Source of the DNA: Chitinophagales bacterium
GTDB lineage: Bacteria > Bacteroidota > Bacteroidia > Chitinophagales > CAIODY01
Direction of reading: 5' to 3'
Length of the DNA: 64,000 bases
NCBI GenBank assembly: GCA_947449695.1
Contig: CANFST010000006.1
Location: 1 to 64,000 of the forward strand
In this document: piece by piece, positions 1 through 9,400 of the stretch
How positions within the stretch are numbered: position 1 is the stretch's first letter
Layout: every line of letters starts with the position of its first letter
Program-made: the position numbers and the translations under genes
The notes under the pieces: model-generated
Seen by the model: the letters and a program-made list of their open reading frames with translations, nothing else
Told to the model about the DNA's origin: nothing
Databases searched by the model: none

Positions 1-161
1 CCAACTTTTGGTGCTTTTTTCAAACGGATAGATGCCGGAACGGTTTCATCAATCAGTTTGTCAACCGTTTTAACGCCAATGGTTTGCAACATTTGAAACT
101 CATCATCATGGTTGATACCGATATGACGATTTTGAAATTGGTCAGGGAATAAATGATTCAT
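1..161 (-). CDS. gcvP: Glycine dehydrogenase (decarboxylating) P-protein, N-terminal fragment
   Basis: The leftward frame starts at an ATG at 161 and runs off the left edge, giving about 53 residues. It reads MNHLFPDQFQNRHIG followed by DDEFQMLQTIG and LIDETVPASIRL. The RHIG motif, the ML..IG segment and the LID.TVP..IR segment are the conserved N-terminus of the glycine cleavage P-protein, the PLP enzyme that decarboxylates glycine and passes the aminomethyl group to H-protein. The PLP-binding region lies outside the window. A TAnnTTTG promoter element is found about 75 bp upstream. Family assignment is confident despite the short fragment. Confidence 0.9.
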   Translation of the reverse strand, partial: MNHLFPDQFQNRHIGINHDDEFQMLQTIGVKTVDKLIDETVPASIRLKKAPKV

Positions 162-235
162 TAATTATGTAAGATTTTGTGATTTAGAAACGAATTCAAG
201 CAGGAATTGTTTAGAACAAATCTGTTTTGAGGCCG

Positions 236-243
236 CAAATGTA
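236..243 (-). promoter_or_regulatory. Promoter -7 element upstream of gcvP
   Basis: On the minus strand this reads TACATTTG, a perfect TAnnTTTG Bacteroidota -7 element. The -33 position, 20 bp upstream, has TTC rather than TTG. It would give a 5' UTR of about 68 nt before the gcvP ATG. Confidence 0.5.
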
Positions 244-325
244 ATTCATACAAATGGCTTTGAGAAATGAGATTAAACAGGAAATGTGGAGAAGTGGAAA
301 ACGTAAACAAAGAATTGACCAAAAT

Positions 326-1744
326 TTAGACCTCAATATTCCTTAACTCTGCTTTTTCAGATTCCTTTTTTTTAGAATATCCAATATAGTCTATCACGTA
401 GATTGTAGCCATATAATAAGACATACAAGGAATTTTATATCGAGCTAACGCCCCGAAATTATAACTTGATAAACCAACTGCAAATGCAAAAATCATGGAA
501 AAAATAAAAGTAAAAATCAGCAATGGTTCTTCGCCAATAATTCTAAAAAAATTAAATACCCCTACCCTGTAAAATGTTCTTAAGGTAAGCAAAATGAACC
601 ACATACTTTCCAAAGCCGATAATAGAATAATTGGTTTTCGTGATTCCCAAATATATGGCCTGAAATAAGTTACATTAACAGCTAAGGGAAATTTTTTAAG
701 AATTCCAAATGTGCTATAGTCAGAGCTACCTAAAGAGTAAACTGAAGCTCCATACAATTCTTTTTCGGCAAAATGCCATTCCTGAAATTGCTGCATGGTA
801 GTTGTAAGATTTTCAATAGCATATTTTCCCATTTGTTTTTTTAAAGAATTTGCCATTAAATAGGTGAAGGCAATAAATACTGAAATTAAAAAAGGCATCA
901 TCAATGCTTTTAAAAAAGGAAGATTTACTTTCTTTAAGTGAGAGAATAAAATCAACAACATGAGACCAGGCAAAACTGATAGAAAAATGTAAGGTTTGAT
1001 TTGCAAAACCAAAAAACTGCTAACGCCCAAAGCTATCATATACTTTGGATAGAATTTTAATTGCACAAACAATCTATATGACGAGTAAACAACCAAACAT
1101 AAACCTCCAAAAGTGATTGGATCTTTCAATAACCCTGAGCCCCAAAAAATAATAGATGGGATATAAAAACAAGCTATTGCAAATTGCTTTTCTAAAGCCG
1201 GATAAACTTCAGATAGCAAATTAAATAACTTCCAACTTCCATACAATGAAAACATAGAAAAAAACAAGGAATTAGCAATAAATGAATGAAATGTAACCAA
1301 CGAAATAAGTCCGCTAATTTTAATTACGGTAAATTCTGCAGTTGAAAAAAAGTGTCGTGAATAAATGTAGGAATAAAAAAGTTGGTTATCTGGGTCATAA
1401 TAATCAATCTTTTTTAAATCGTTTGAATTGGCAAAAAGCATCCTGAAGAAAATATCAGGATGATTGAAAAACGACACTAAAAAACTTTTTGCTCCCCAGA
1501 AATAAGATTCCATATCTCCACCCCCGTAATAAAATTCGTAAATCAAACAAATTGCAATAGTTCCTAAAACTTTTAACCAATAAGCGGTCATCAAAGTTTT
1601 GCCACGATAATCATTATTGAATTTTACTTCTTTTAAATATTTTATTAAACGATAAAATAAATAAATATAAAGTGGCCCGAAAAATAAATCAGAGTACTGT
1701 ATAAAAATCAGCCCAGTAGAGGCGCCGTAATAAACCTTTTCCAT
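326..1744 (-). CDS. Multi-pass membrane protein of unknown function
   Basis: This is a 472-residue, very hydrophobic protein with about ten predicted membrane segments and no cleavable signal peptide. Aromatic-rich loops carry a YYGGGDMESYFWGAKSF motif near residues 72-88 and, further on, PSIIFWGSGLLKDPI. A GT-C type glycosyltransferase or polysaccharide-associated membrane protein would fit the layout of large loops between helices and the neighbouring sugar-related genes, but no catalytic motif is recognised. It lies head to head with asnB, starting 78 bp from it. The start is an ATG. Function is left open. Confidence 0.7.
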   Translation of the reverse strand: MEKVYYGASTGLIFIQYSDLFFGPLYIYLFYRLIKYLKEVKFNNDYRGKTLMTAYWLKVLGTIAICLIYEFYYGGGDMESYFWGAKSFLVSFFNHPDIFFRMLFANSNDLKKIDYYDPDNQLFYSYIYSRHFFSTAEFTVIKISGLISLVTFHSFIANSLFFSMFSLYGSWKLFNLLSEVYPALEKQFAIACFYIPSIIFWGSGLLKDPITFGGLCLVVYSSYRLFVQLKFYPKYMIALGVSSFLVLQIKPYIFLSVLPGLMLLILFSHLKKVNLPFLKALMMPFLISVFIAFTYLMANSLKKQMGKYAIENLTTTMQQFQEWHFAEKELYGASVYSLGSSDYSTFGILKKFPLAVNVTYFRPYIWESRKPIILLSALESMWFILLTLRTFYRVGVFNFFRIIGEEPLLIFTFIFSMIFAFAVGLSSYNFGALARYKIPCMSYYMATIYVIDYIGYSKKKESEKAELRNIEV

Positions 1745-1793
1745 TGGAGGTAAAAATAAACTAAAAATTAAAAATCCATCAAAACTATTCTCT

Positions 1794-1801
1794 TATTTTT
1801 G
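1794..1801 (+). promoter_or_regulatory. Promoter -7 element of asnB
   Basis: TATTTTTG matches the TAnnTTTG consensus and lies 21 bp before the asnB ATG, giving an expected 5' UTR of about 15 nt. Several other genes in this window show the same close spacing. Confidence 0.55.
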
Positions 1802-1822
1802 AAAAGTTAATTTTAAAAAAAT

Positions 1823-3712
1823 ATGTGTGGAATTGCTGGGTACTTTTTATTCAATCAACCCAATGAAATTTATCAACAAAAATTAAAAAATGCTTCAAAA
1901 ACATTAGCATTAAGAGGTCCTGACCATGAAGGCTTTTTCTTTCATCAACAAATTGGCTTAGCCCATCGTAGATTATCTATAATTGATACTTCGTCATCAG
2001 CTAATCAACCATTTGCCATTGATAATCGTTACACGATAATTTTCAACGGCGAAATTTTTAATTACAAGCAATTACAAACCAAATATTTGGCTGTTGAAAA
2101 GCTAAACACTACTTCAGATACAGAAGTGTTATTGCGGCTATTTATCCGCTACGGAACGAAATGTTTTGAATGGCTTAATGGTTTTTTTGCTTTTGCTATT
2201 TATGATTTAATTGAAAACAAACTAACTATTGCACGTGACAGATTTGGCAAAAAGCCTTTATTGTTTTGCACGAATGATGACGGGTTTTTCTTTGCTAGTG
2301 AAATGAAAGCTTTGCTTCAGTTTGGTATCAAAAAAGAAATTGACAAAGCATCATTAGCACAATATTTCCAGTTTAATTATTTGCCACCCAATATTAGTAT
2401 TTTAAAAGGAGTTGAAAAATTGCAAGGTGGTAATTTTATCGAAATCAGCAATCAAACAATTATCACAACACAATTTTATAAATTAGAAATCGACTACAAT
2501 GTAAATGAAAATTTAAATTACGACCATGCACAAAAAAGGTTAGTTGATTTAATGAGCATGGCTGTTGAAAAGCGCATGGTGAGTGATGTTCCGCTAGGTG
2601 CGTTTTTAAGTGGAGGTATTGATTCATCTGTAATTGTTGCAATAGCTTCGCAATTGAAAAAAGGCTTACATACTTTTTCAATTGGTTATAAAGACGAACC
2701 ATTTTTTGATGAAACAAAATATGCCGAATTGGTTGCTAATAAATATCAAACCAACCATACAGTTTTTAAATTAAGTAACGATGATTTCTTGAATCATGTA
2801 TTTGATGTATTGAATTACATCGATGAACCATTTGCCGATTCATCAGCTTTGGCAGTTTATATTTTAAGTCATCATACCCGAAAGCATGCAACAGTAGCAT
2901 TAAGCGGCGATGGGGCTGATGAAGTTTTTGCTGGTTACAATAAATATGCTGCTGAATATAAAATGAGGCAAGGTGGTTTTAAAAACGATGTTGTAAAAAC
3001 TCTTTCACCACTTTGGAAAGTTTTGCCCAAATCACGTAATCATAAAACAACCAATTTATTCCGACAATTAAATCGGTTTGCCGAAGGAGCTAAATTGCCT
3101 ATTGCTGAAAGGCATTGGCGTTGGTGTAGTTGGATGAGCGAAGAAAATGTAAAAGCTTTATTGAAAGAAAATGAATCAACAATTAAAGAAGAATTGAAAA
3201 AAAGAAAATCAATTCTTCTTCAAAATTTTTCTTCAAAAAACGATTTCAATGAAGTGCTTTTAACAGATGTAAACTTGGTTTTGAAAGGTGACATGCTTGT
3301 AAAGGTTGATTTAATGAGCATGGCAAACAGTTTAGAAATCCGTTCGCCATTTTTAGATTTCAATGTAGTTGATTTTGCATTTAGTCTGCCCACAGAATAC
3401 AAAATTAATGGCTCCATAAAGAAACGAATTGTACAAGATGCTTTCAGAGAATATTTACCTGAAGAATTATATAACCGCCCCAAACATGGCTTTGAAGTGC
3501 CTCTATTGAAATGGTTCAGAAACGAATTACGTTCATTAATTGACGATGACTTGTTAAATGATAAATTTATTTTAGAACAAAATATTTTCAACTTAGCATT
3601 TATTCAACAATTGAAAAAACAGTTGCACAGCAACAACCCAGGCGATGCCGCTGCTAATATCTGGGCTTTGATTGTTTTTCAATGGTGGTGGAAAACATAT
3701 TTCTTAAATTAA
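1823..3712 (+). CDS. asnB: Asparagine synthase (glutamine-hydrolysing)
   Basis: This 629-residue enzyme makes asparagine from aspartate, ATP and glutamine. The N-terminus MCGIAGYF provides the class II glutamine amidotransferase nucleophile Cys2 once Met is removed. RGPDHEG, the HRRLSIID segment and FNGEIFNY are further amidotransferase motifs. The synthetase half carries the ATP-binding SGGIDSS loop near residue 265 and the LSGDGADEVFAGY motif. Length fits the AsnB family of about 600-630 residues. Some relatives in polysaccharide loci modify sugars or peptides, so a role outside amino-acid synthesis is possible, but no such cluster is seen here. Confidence 0.93.
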   Translation: MCGIAGYFLFNQPNEIYQQKLKNASKTLALRGPDHEGFFFHQQIGLAHRRLSIIDTSSSANQPFAIDNRYTIIFNGEIFNYKQLQTKYLAVEKLNTTSDTEVLLRLFIRYGTKCFEWLNGFFAFAIYDLIENKLTIARDRFGKKPLLFCTNDDGFFFASEMKALLQFGIKKEIDKASLAQYFQFNYLPPNISILKGVEKLQGGNFIEISNQTIITTQFYKLEIDYNVNENLNYDHAQKRLVDLMSMAVEKRMVSDVPLGAFLSGGIDSSVIVAIASQLKKGLHTFSIGYKDEPFFDETKYAELVANKYQTNHTVFKLSNDDFLNHVFDVLNYIDEPFADSSALAVYILSHHTRKHATVALSGDGADEVFAGYNKYAAEYKMRQGGFKNDVVKTLSPLWKVLPKSRNHKTTNLFRQLNRFAEGAKLPIAERHWRWCSWMSEENVKALLKENESTIKEELKKRKSILLQNFSSKNDFNEVLLTDVNLVLKGDMLVKVDLMSMANSLEIRSPFLDFNVVDFAFSLPTEYKINGSIKKRIVQDAFREYLPEELYNRPKHGFEVPLLKWFRNELRSLIDDDLLNDKFILEQNIFNLAFIQQLKKQLHSNNPGDAAANIWALIVFQWWWKTYFLN

Positions 3713-3725
3713 TAAATATGTTTTC
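3691..3725. terminator. Inverted repeat at the 3' end of asnB
   Basis: GAAAACATATTT (3691-3702) and AAATATGTTTTC (3714-3725) form a perfect 12-bp stem around an 11-nt loop that contains the asnB stop codon. The stem is AT-rich and lacks a clean T-tract, so terminator function between the convergent genes is possible but not certain. Confidence 0.45.
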
Positions 3726-3751
3726 AAACGCAAATAAGGAAATTTAGAAAA

Positions 3752-5194
3752 TTACATTTTTGCAACCCTAGCCACATATTTTTTATGATTGCTCTCTGCT
3801 TCAATAAAATAAATACCGGATGGAATTTCACCCACATGAATTTCATTGTTGAAGAATTGAATGGATTCTATTTTTTGCCCCAGCATATTTTTCATTTCCA
3901 CTTTTGAAATTGTTGCATTATTTGGCAACGAAATGAAAATTGTGTTTGCAATTGGATTCGGATAAACATACAATGCATTTTTGTAATCATCAGCAATTCC
4001 GCTTCCCATGCAGCTTTGAATAGTATTGATAGCTATTGGTGAAAATAATTTGGCTACTGAATCGCAACGAACAGAAACATAATCAATATTATGCCCTTGC
4101 CCAGCTTGTGCAGTATTATAACAATCAACTAAAGTATTACCCGTCCAATTGTTTACAAATTCAAACTTGTATTTTTTGAAATTAATAGATTGAAAATAAG
4201 AAGCGATGTCGCATGAACCAATAGCTAAAGGAACATTGCTGTATGGCACACAATCATTTACACCTAAGTTGACATATTGAATACATTGATTCATGGTCAT
4301 AATAGGTCGGGCTGTATTACAACTAACTACAAAATCATTGCCTTGATGAAACATATAAATGAATGGCGTATCAGTTCCATTCAACCAATCTTTTGATTTG
4401 CCTTGCAAAAAAATTGCACCATAAAAAGCTGCTACACCTTTTACTTTCGAGTTGAAACCATTCAAATTTGTTTTGCCTTCTACACTTCCTAAATCAGGGC
4501 GATTGTAATGTGGTGTTTGCCCAGCTGGCAAATGATTAAATAAATTCTGACAAAAACTTAGGTTACTATTCGAAGTTGGTGCATTGGCAATCGCATTGCA
4601 TTCATCAAAGCGTTCTGATTGTTTATCCAACAAAGTTGCGCCCAAAGCGGTGAATGCACCTGCACTTTCACCTGAAATAAAAACTGCATCGGAACAGGTT
4701 GAATCTTGAATGCTTCTTGCCTTCATAAATCGAATAGCAGATTTTGCATCTTGCATTGCTCTGAAACTTGCACGTAAAACTTCTGCTGTATCTGATATAT
4801 AGGCACATTGCCCATTACCAGCAATCAATGGGCAATTCACTCCTGGTGTAACATTCGGGTTGGTATGCATTCCCATTCGATATTGAATATTTGCCACCAC
4901 ATAACCACGTTGTACAAATTCCTGACTGATTTGCGATGGATAATAATCATTCGGCACACCTGCCAACCATGAGCCGCCATGCACATAAACTAATATTGGT
5001 CGGTGTAAATTATTATCGCCAATGGGTTTGTAAATATGCATGGTAAGTATTTCTGGATAGCCCAAATAGTTGGTATCAGTAGCATATACTACATTGCTAT
5101 CAACTCGAAAAGAAAATTGTTTTTGTACAAATTGTTGCGCTATTGCTAATTGCGAAATGCAAATACAAAACAAAAGAGTGAGAAAGATTTTCAT
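3752..5194 (-). CDS. Secreted alpha/beta-hydrolase (carboxylesterase-like) with T9SS sorting domain
   Basis: This 480-residue protein has a signal peptide (MKIFLTLLFCICISQLAIAQ, residues 1-20). The hydrolase domain shows the oxyanion-hole motif HGGSW (72-76) and the nucleophile elbow GESAG with Ser177. The catalytic His is probably the one in GQGHNIDYV near residue 366. The last 75 residues are a type A T9SS C-terminal domain, beginning ALYVYPNPIANTIFI and ending IYFIEAESNHKKYVARV, so the enzyme is expected to be exported through the outer membrane and anchored or released. The fold resembles BD-FAE or type B carboxylesterases. The substrate is unknown. It is convergent with asnB. Confidence 0.85.
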   Translation of the reverse strand: MKIFLTLLFCICISQLAIAQQFVQKQFSFRVDSNVVYATDTNYLGYPEILTMHIYKPIGDNNLHRPILVYVHGGSWLAGVPNDYYPSQISQEFVQRGYVVANIQYRMGMHTNPNVTPGVNCPLIAGNGQCAYISDTAEVLRASFRAMQDAKSAIRFMKARSIQDSTCSDAVFISGESAGAFTALGATLLDKQSERFDECNAIANAPTSNSNLSFCQNLFNHLPAGQTPHYNRPDLGSVEGKTNLNGFNSKVKGVAAFYGAIFLQGKSKDWLNGTDTPFIYMFHQGNDFVVSCNTARPIMTMNQCIQYVNLGVNDCVPYSNVPLAIGSCDIASYFQSINFKKYKFEFVNNWTGNTLVDCYNTAQAGQGHNIDYVSVRCDSVAKLFSPIAINTIQSCMGSGIADDYKNALYVYPNPIANTIFISLPNNATISKVEMKNMLGQKIESIQFFNNEIHVGEIPSGIYFIEAESNHKKYVARVAKM

Positions 5195-5355
5195 GAAAGC
5201 GAAGTTACAATTTTAAAATTGGAATGAATCTTTTTTAGAATTAAGTAAATCACCTCAAGCTTTTACAGCAAACAACCGATTACGCCTGTCCCACAAGATT
5301 TTCACATTTGTTTCGATAATTAAACCACAAACAGATTTTTAATTATTGAATCAAA

Positions 5356-8300
5356 ATGAAAAAGTTTTTAGCCTTATTAATTGTTTCGATGTTTTTGTGT
5401 TGGCATTATAGCCAAGCCCAAGTTGGCATTGGCACTACATCACCGCTTTCAACATTAGATGTAAGAGGTTCTGCTTCATTTAATGTGGCAGCAAAAACAA
5501 CATCTTACACTTTGTCAACAAATGATAATACAGTAGTATTCAATGGTTCAGCAAATGCAACATTTACATTGCCTTCTGCAACAGCTTGCACTGGAAGGGA
5601 GTATTGGATAAAAAATTCAAGCACCTATACTTTAACCATTGCTACATCATTATCGCAAAGTATTGATGGCAATTCAACTTGGGTGATGAGCAATCAATAT
5701 GAAGCAGTCATGTTAATGAGTGATGGAGCGAACTGGATAGTGAAACAACAAGCCGTCCCAACACAAGGTGCTGGATGGGTTCCAGGTGGCAACTCAGTTT
5801 CCTCTACAAAAAATCTGGGAACAACATCTAATATTGATTTACCAATTATCACTAACAATACTGAAAGAGTAAGAGTTTTGAATAGTGGCAATATGGGCAT
5901 TGGCACAACTACACCAAGTGAAAAATTAGAAGTGAATGGAAATATCAAAGCCACCAACATTCGTACTTATGGCTTGACAAGAACAGTTCCAACAACTTTG
6001 AATGATGCAGTAGATATTGGTTCTTTTGCATTAACTAATGGCGGTGCTTTTTTCGATATTTCGATTGTAGTGCCAGCCTCTGGTTTTTCTGTTTCAAAAT
6101 ACTATTCGTTACCCATAAAATATTCGCAAACAGGTGGTGCTTGGAATATTGCAACACCAACTACATCTTCAGGCAGTTATGGTGGGAATGATTTTGATAT
6201 GGATTTGAATGTAAATGGTGGAACTTGTTCTTTAAGAGTTCGTCGAAGCCTTGGCAACACAACTGGCACAGCTTATATTACCATCAAACATCAAGGTGTG
6301 GTGAGTGATGTGTTCACAGCATCAACAACAGTTAATTCAGTTGCTGCGCCATTAACATCTTACTCTGGTTTAGCATCAAGTTCAACAACAGTTAGCAATA
6401 GTTTATCTGGAACAAATTTAACAACAACAGTAAATGGTGTTGCTGCAACAGCACTTGATATTGCACCAGCTATTAACTCAACAGCATGGAGCAAAACTGG
6501 TAACAGTGGCTCAACCGCAGGCACAAATTTTATCGGCACAACTGATGCAGTTGATTTTGTTACTAAAACAAATGCAGCTGAAAGAATGCGAATCACCAGC
6601 GCAGGCAATGTAGGCATCGGCACTTCAAGCCCAGCGGAAGCATTGGACGTAAATGGAAATATCAGAGCTACCAACATTCGTACTTATGGTGTAACCCGTG
6701 GAATGCCAACAACCATCAATGATGCAGTAGATATTGGCTCATTTAATTTTTCAAATGGCGGTGGATTTATTGATGTATCGATTGTTGTTCCATCATCAGG
6801 TTTTTCTGTTTCAAAATATTATGCTTTGCCAATTAAATATTCACAAACATCGGGTTCATGGGTAATTGTAACACCAACGTCTAATTCAGGCAGTTATGGT
6901 GGCAATGATTTTGATATGGATTACAATGTGAATGGCGGTACTTGTTCACTGCGCATTCGCAGAAGTGCAGGCGGCACACCTGGAACTGCATATGTTACTA
7001 TCAAACATCAAGGAGTAGTTACCGATGCGTTTACAGCATCTACTACAGTTACTTCTGTTTCAACTCCATCAACCAGTTCAAATCCAGTAACAAATAATAA
7101 CTGGAGTCAAACTGGAACAAGTGGTACCAATGCTTCTACCAATTTTATTGGAACAACTGATGCAGTAGATTTTGTTACCAAAACTAATAATACAGAGGTG
7201 ATGAGAGCAACCAGCGGAGGCAAAGTTGGCATTGGTGTTACATCTCCTGCCGAAGTATTAGATGTAAATGGAAATTTAAAAACGAGTTATATGAGAACAA
7301 ATGGTTTCACTCGAACAGTGCCAACTGTTGTGAATGATGCTGTTGATATAGGTTCATTTAACTTTACAAATGGTGGCGGTTATGTTGATATTTCAATAGT
7401 TGTTCCTTCGTCAGGTTTTTCTGTTTCAAAATATTACTCGTTGCCCATAAAATATTCGCAAACTTCTAACACTTGGGTAACGGTTACACCAACACAAAAC
7501 ACAGGAAGTTATGGTGGAAATGATTTTGATATGGATTATAATGTGAATGGCGGAACTTGTTCTTTCAGAATTCGCAGAACAGTTGGAAGCACTGCTGGCA
7601 TAGCTTACGTGAGCATTCGCCAACAAGGTGTGATAAATGATGCGTTCACTGCATCAACCACTGTCAATTCTGTAACAGCTCCAACAACCACTTCAAATCC
7701 AGCAGCAGCCAATACCAATTGGAGTCAAACAGGTAATGCAGGATTAACTGCTGGCACAAATTTTATCGGTACAACCGACGCTGTTGACGTAGTTACAAAA
7801 TCAAACAATACTGAAGTGATGAGAGCAACATCATCGGGCAAAGTGGGCATTGGTGTTACATCTCCAGCTGAAGTATTGGATGTAAACGGAAATATCAGAG
7901 CAACAAATTTGAGAACAATAGGTGTTACCCGAACAGTGCCAACCACTGTAAATGATGCCGTAGATATAGGTTCATTTGGTTTTTCAAATGGTGGTGGAGT
8001 TTTAGATGTTTCAATTATTATTCCAAGCGGTGGTTTTTCTGTTTCAAAAAAATATTTACTAGCAGTGAAATATTCACAAACAGGCGGTGCTTGGGTGATT
8101 GCATCACCAACATCAAATTCTGATAGTTATGGCGGCAATGATGTTGATTTAGATGTGAATGTAAATGGTGGAACAACAAATTTACGCTTACGTCGAAGTG
8201 CTGGAACAACGGCTGGTACTGCTTACATCACCATTATTCAAACAGGAATCAACACCGATGCCTTTACTTCGTCTACAACAGTAAATTCAGTAACTGCACC

Positions 8301-8664
8301 AACAAGTTATTTCGGTTCGTCAGTGATTAATCAAAGTAGCGGAAACGTAGGTGTAGCGACGTCTTCACCGCTTTCTACTTTTGATGTAACAGGTTCGCAA
8401 GGCGCAAGTATTACAACCACTTCTACAAACATTTCATTAAACGCAACTCATTCAACAGTGATTTTAACAAGCGGAACACCAGTAGTTACGCTACCTTCAG
8501 GCAGTAGCTGCACCCGAAGAATTTATACCATTGTGAATAATACGGGAAGTAATTGTACAATTAGTTCTTACGTTCCTTTCGGTGGTTCAACCTCTACAAG
8601 CCTTGCCAATGCAACATCTTACACATTGCAAAGCGATGGGATAAATTGGTATAGAGTGAAGTAA
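5356..8664 (+). CDS. Large secreted repeat protein with tail-fibre-like VGIGTTSP motifs
   Basis: This 1102-residue protein has a signal peptide ending AQ (residues 1-22). It opens with VGIGTTSPLSTLDVRG (23-38), a motif common in Bacteroidota surface and fibre-like proteins. The motif returns at about residues 181, 420, 625 and 831, each time leading into a copy of a beta-rich domain of about 125 residues (NDAVDIGSF, then SGFSVSKYY, then SYGGND, then CSLR.RR). A last header, VGVATSSPLSTFDVTG, lies near 998. The C-terminus ends NWYRVK. It has neither a recognisable T9SS domain nor an S74 intramolecular chaperone, so the export route beyond the periplasm is unclear. A trimeric or fibrous surface adhesin is the best guess; the repeated domain is not recognised. 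Confidence 0.75.
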   Translation: MKKFLALLIVSMFLCWHYSQAQVGIGTTSPLSTLDVRGSASFNVAAKTTSYTLSTNDNTVVFNGSANATFTLPSATACTGREYWIKNSSTYTLTIATSLSQSIDGNSTWVMSNQYEAVMLMSDGANWIVKQQAVPTQGAGWVPGGNSVSSTKNLGTTSNIDLPIITNNTERVRVLNSGNMGIGTTTPSEKLEVNGNIKATNIRTYGLTRTVPTTLNDAVDIGSFALTNGGAFFDISIVVPASGFSVSKYYSLPIKYSQTGGAWNIATPTTSSGSYGGNDFDMDLNVNGGTCSLRVRRSLGNTTGTAYITIKHQGVVSDVFTASTTVNSVAAPLTSYSGLASSSTTVSNSLSGTNLTTTVNGVAATALDIAPAINSTAWSKTGNSGSTAGTNFIGTTDAVDFVTKTNAAERMRITSAGNVGIGTSSPAEALDVNGNIRATNIRTYGVTRGMPTTINDAVDIGSFNFSNGGGFIDVSIVVPSSGFSVSKYYALPIKYSQTSGSWVIVTPTSNSGSYGGNDFDMDYNVNGGTCSLRIRRSAGGTPGTAYVTIKHQGVVTDAFTASTTVTSVSTPSTSSNPVTNNNWSQTGTSGTNASTNFIGTTDAVDFVTKTNNTEVMRATSGGKVGIGVTSPAEVLDVNGNLKTSYMRTNGFTRTVPTVVNDAVDIGSFNFTNGGGYVDISIVVPSSGFSVSKYYSLPIKYSQTSNTWVTVTPTQNTGSYGGNDFDMDYNVNGGTCSFRIRRTVGSTAGIAYVSIRQQGVINDAFTASTTVNSVTAPTTTSNPAAANTNWSQTGNAGLTAGTNFIGTTDAVDVVTKSNNTEVMRATSSGKVGIGVTSPAEVLDVNGNIRATNLRTIGVTRTVPTTVNDAVDIGSFGFSNGGGVLDVSIIIPSGGFSVSKKYLLAVKYSQTGGAWVIASPTSNSDSYGGNDVDLDVNVNGGTTNLRLRRSAGTTAGTAYITIIQTGINTDAFTSSTTVNSVTAPTSYFGSSVINQSSGNVGVATSSPLSTFDVTGSQGASITTTSTNISLNATHSTVILTSGTPVVTLPSGSSCTRRIYTIVNNTGSNCTISSYVPFGGSTSTSLANATSYTLQSDGINWYRVK
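5893..8300 (+). repeat. Four long in-frame repeats inside the 1102-residue protein gene
   Basis: Copies start at about 5893, 6610, 7228 and 7846. Each encodes a VGIG header and one domain copy. The last two intervals are both about 206 codons; the first is about 240 because an extra linker is present. Stretches such as the codons for SGFSVSKYY are almost identical at DNA level, which suggests duplication by recombination. Boundaries are approximate. Confidence 0.8.
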
Positions 8665-8684
8665 TTTTAAAACATTAATTTTAA

Positions 8685-9386
8685 TTAAAGATTGATTTGC
8701 TTTAATATAGATGCAGCAATAATTCCAGCAGTTTCTGTTCTAAGTTTGTTATTCCCTAACAAAACTGTTTGAAATTTATTTTTTGATGCCAAATCAATTT
8801 CATGATTACTAAAACCTCCTTCAGGACCAATCATAATCAAGGTTTTTAAATGTGGTTTTGCAATTTTAATAAGCTGAATAGTTGATGGAGGCAGATTGTG
8901 GCAAATAAAGGATTGTTGATAGTCATTTTGATAATGAATTAATTTCTCGAAATCAATCATAGGTTTTAAAATTGGTAACCAAGCTTGATTAGATTGTTTT
9001 ATTGCAGCTAACAATACTTTTTGTAAACGATCAATTGCCACATTTGATTTTTCGCTATATTGTGTTTTAATTAATTGAATTTCATCAATTCCAATTTCAG
9101 TTGCTTTTTCAAAAAACCATTCTAATCTTTCTCGATTTTTTGTTGGCGCAATTGCAATACTAATGTAGTGTTTGGGTTTATCAATTGAAATTATTTTAAT
9201 AATTTCAACCACACATTTTTTTTTATTTATTTCAATAATTTTCGATTCAAAAAAATCGCCTTTTCCGTTTGTTACTTTTAATTCATCTCCAATTTTATAT
9301 CGTAACACATTCAATAAATGATGTGCTTCCGATTCAGGCATTTCAATTAAATTTCCTACAATCTGATTTGAAAAAAATAATTCCAT
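8685..9386 (-). CDS. rsmE: 16S rRNA (uracil1498-N3)-methyltransferase
   Basis: At 233 residues this is the usual length for RsmE, a SPOUT-class SAM-dependent methyltransferase that modifies U1498 of 16S rRNA. An N-terminal PUA-like part (MELFFSNQIVGNLIEMPESEAHHLLNVLR written in pieces: SEAHHLLNVLR, GDFFESKI) precedes the knot domain with PTKNRERLEWFFEKATEIG, the conserved IGPEGGFSNHEI and LGNNKLRTETA. These last two motifs form the SAM-binding trefoil knot. The gene follows the convergent repeat-protein gene by 20 bp and lies 14 bp downstream of the ABC permease, so it is probably co-transcribed with it. Confidence 0.94.
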   Translation of the reverse strand: MELFFSNQIVGNLIEMPESEAHHLLNVLRYKIGDELKVTNGKGDFFESKIIEINKKKCVVEIIKIISIDKPKHYISIAIAPTKNRERLEWFFEKATEIGIDEIQLIKTQYSEKSNVAIDRLQKVLLAAIKQSNQAWLPILKPMIDFEKLIHYQNDYQQSFICHNLPPSTIQLIKIAKPHLKTLIMIGPEGGFSNHEIDLASKNKFQTVLLGNNKLRTETAGIIAASILKQINL

Positions 9387-9400
9387 TTTAAAATTTTATA

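Noticed and set aside
5356-8664. Prophage tail fibre gene
   Set aside because: Despite fibre-like headers, a signal peptide is present and no phage gene lies nearby.
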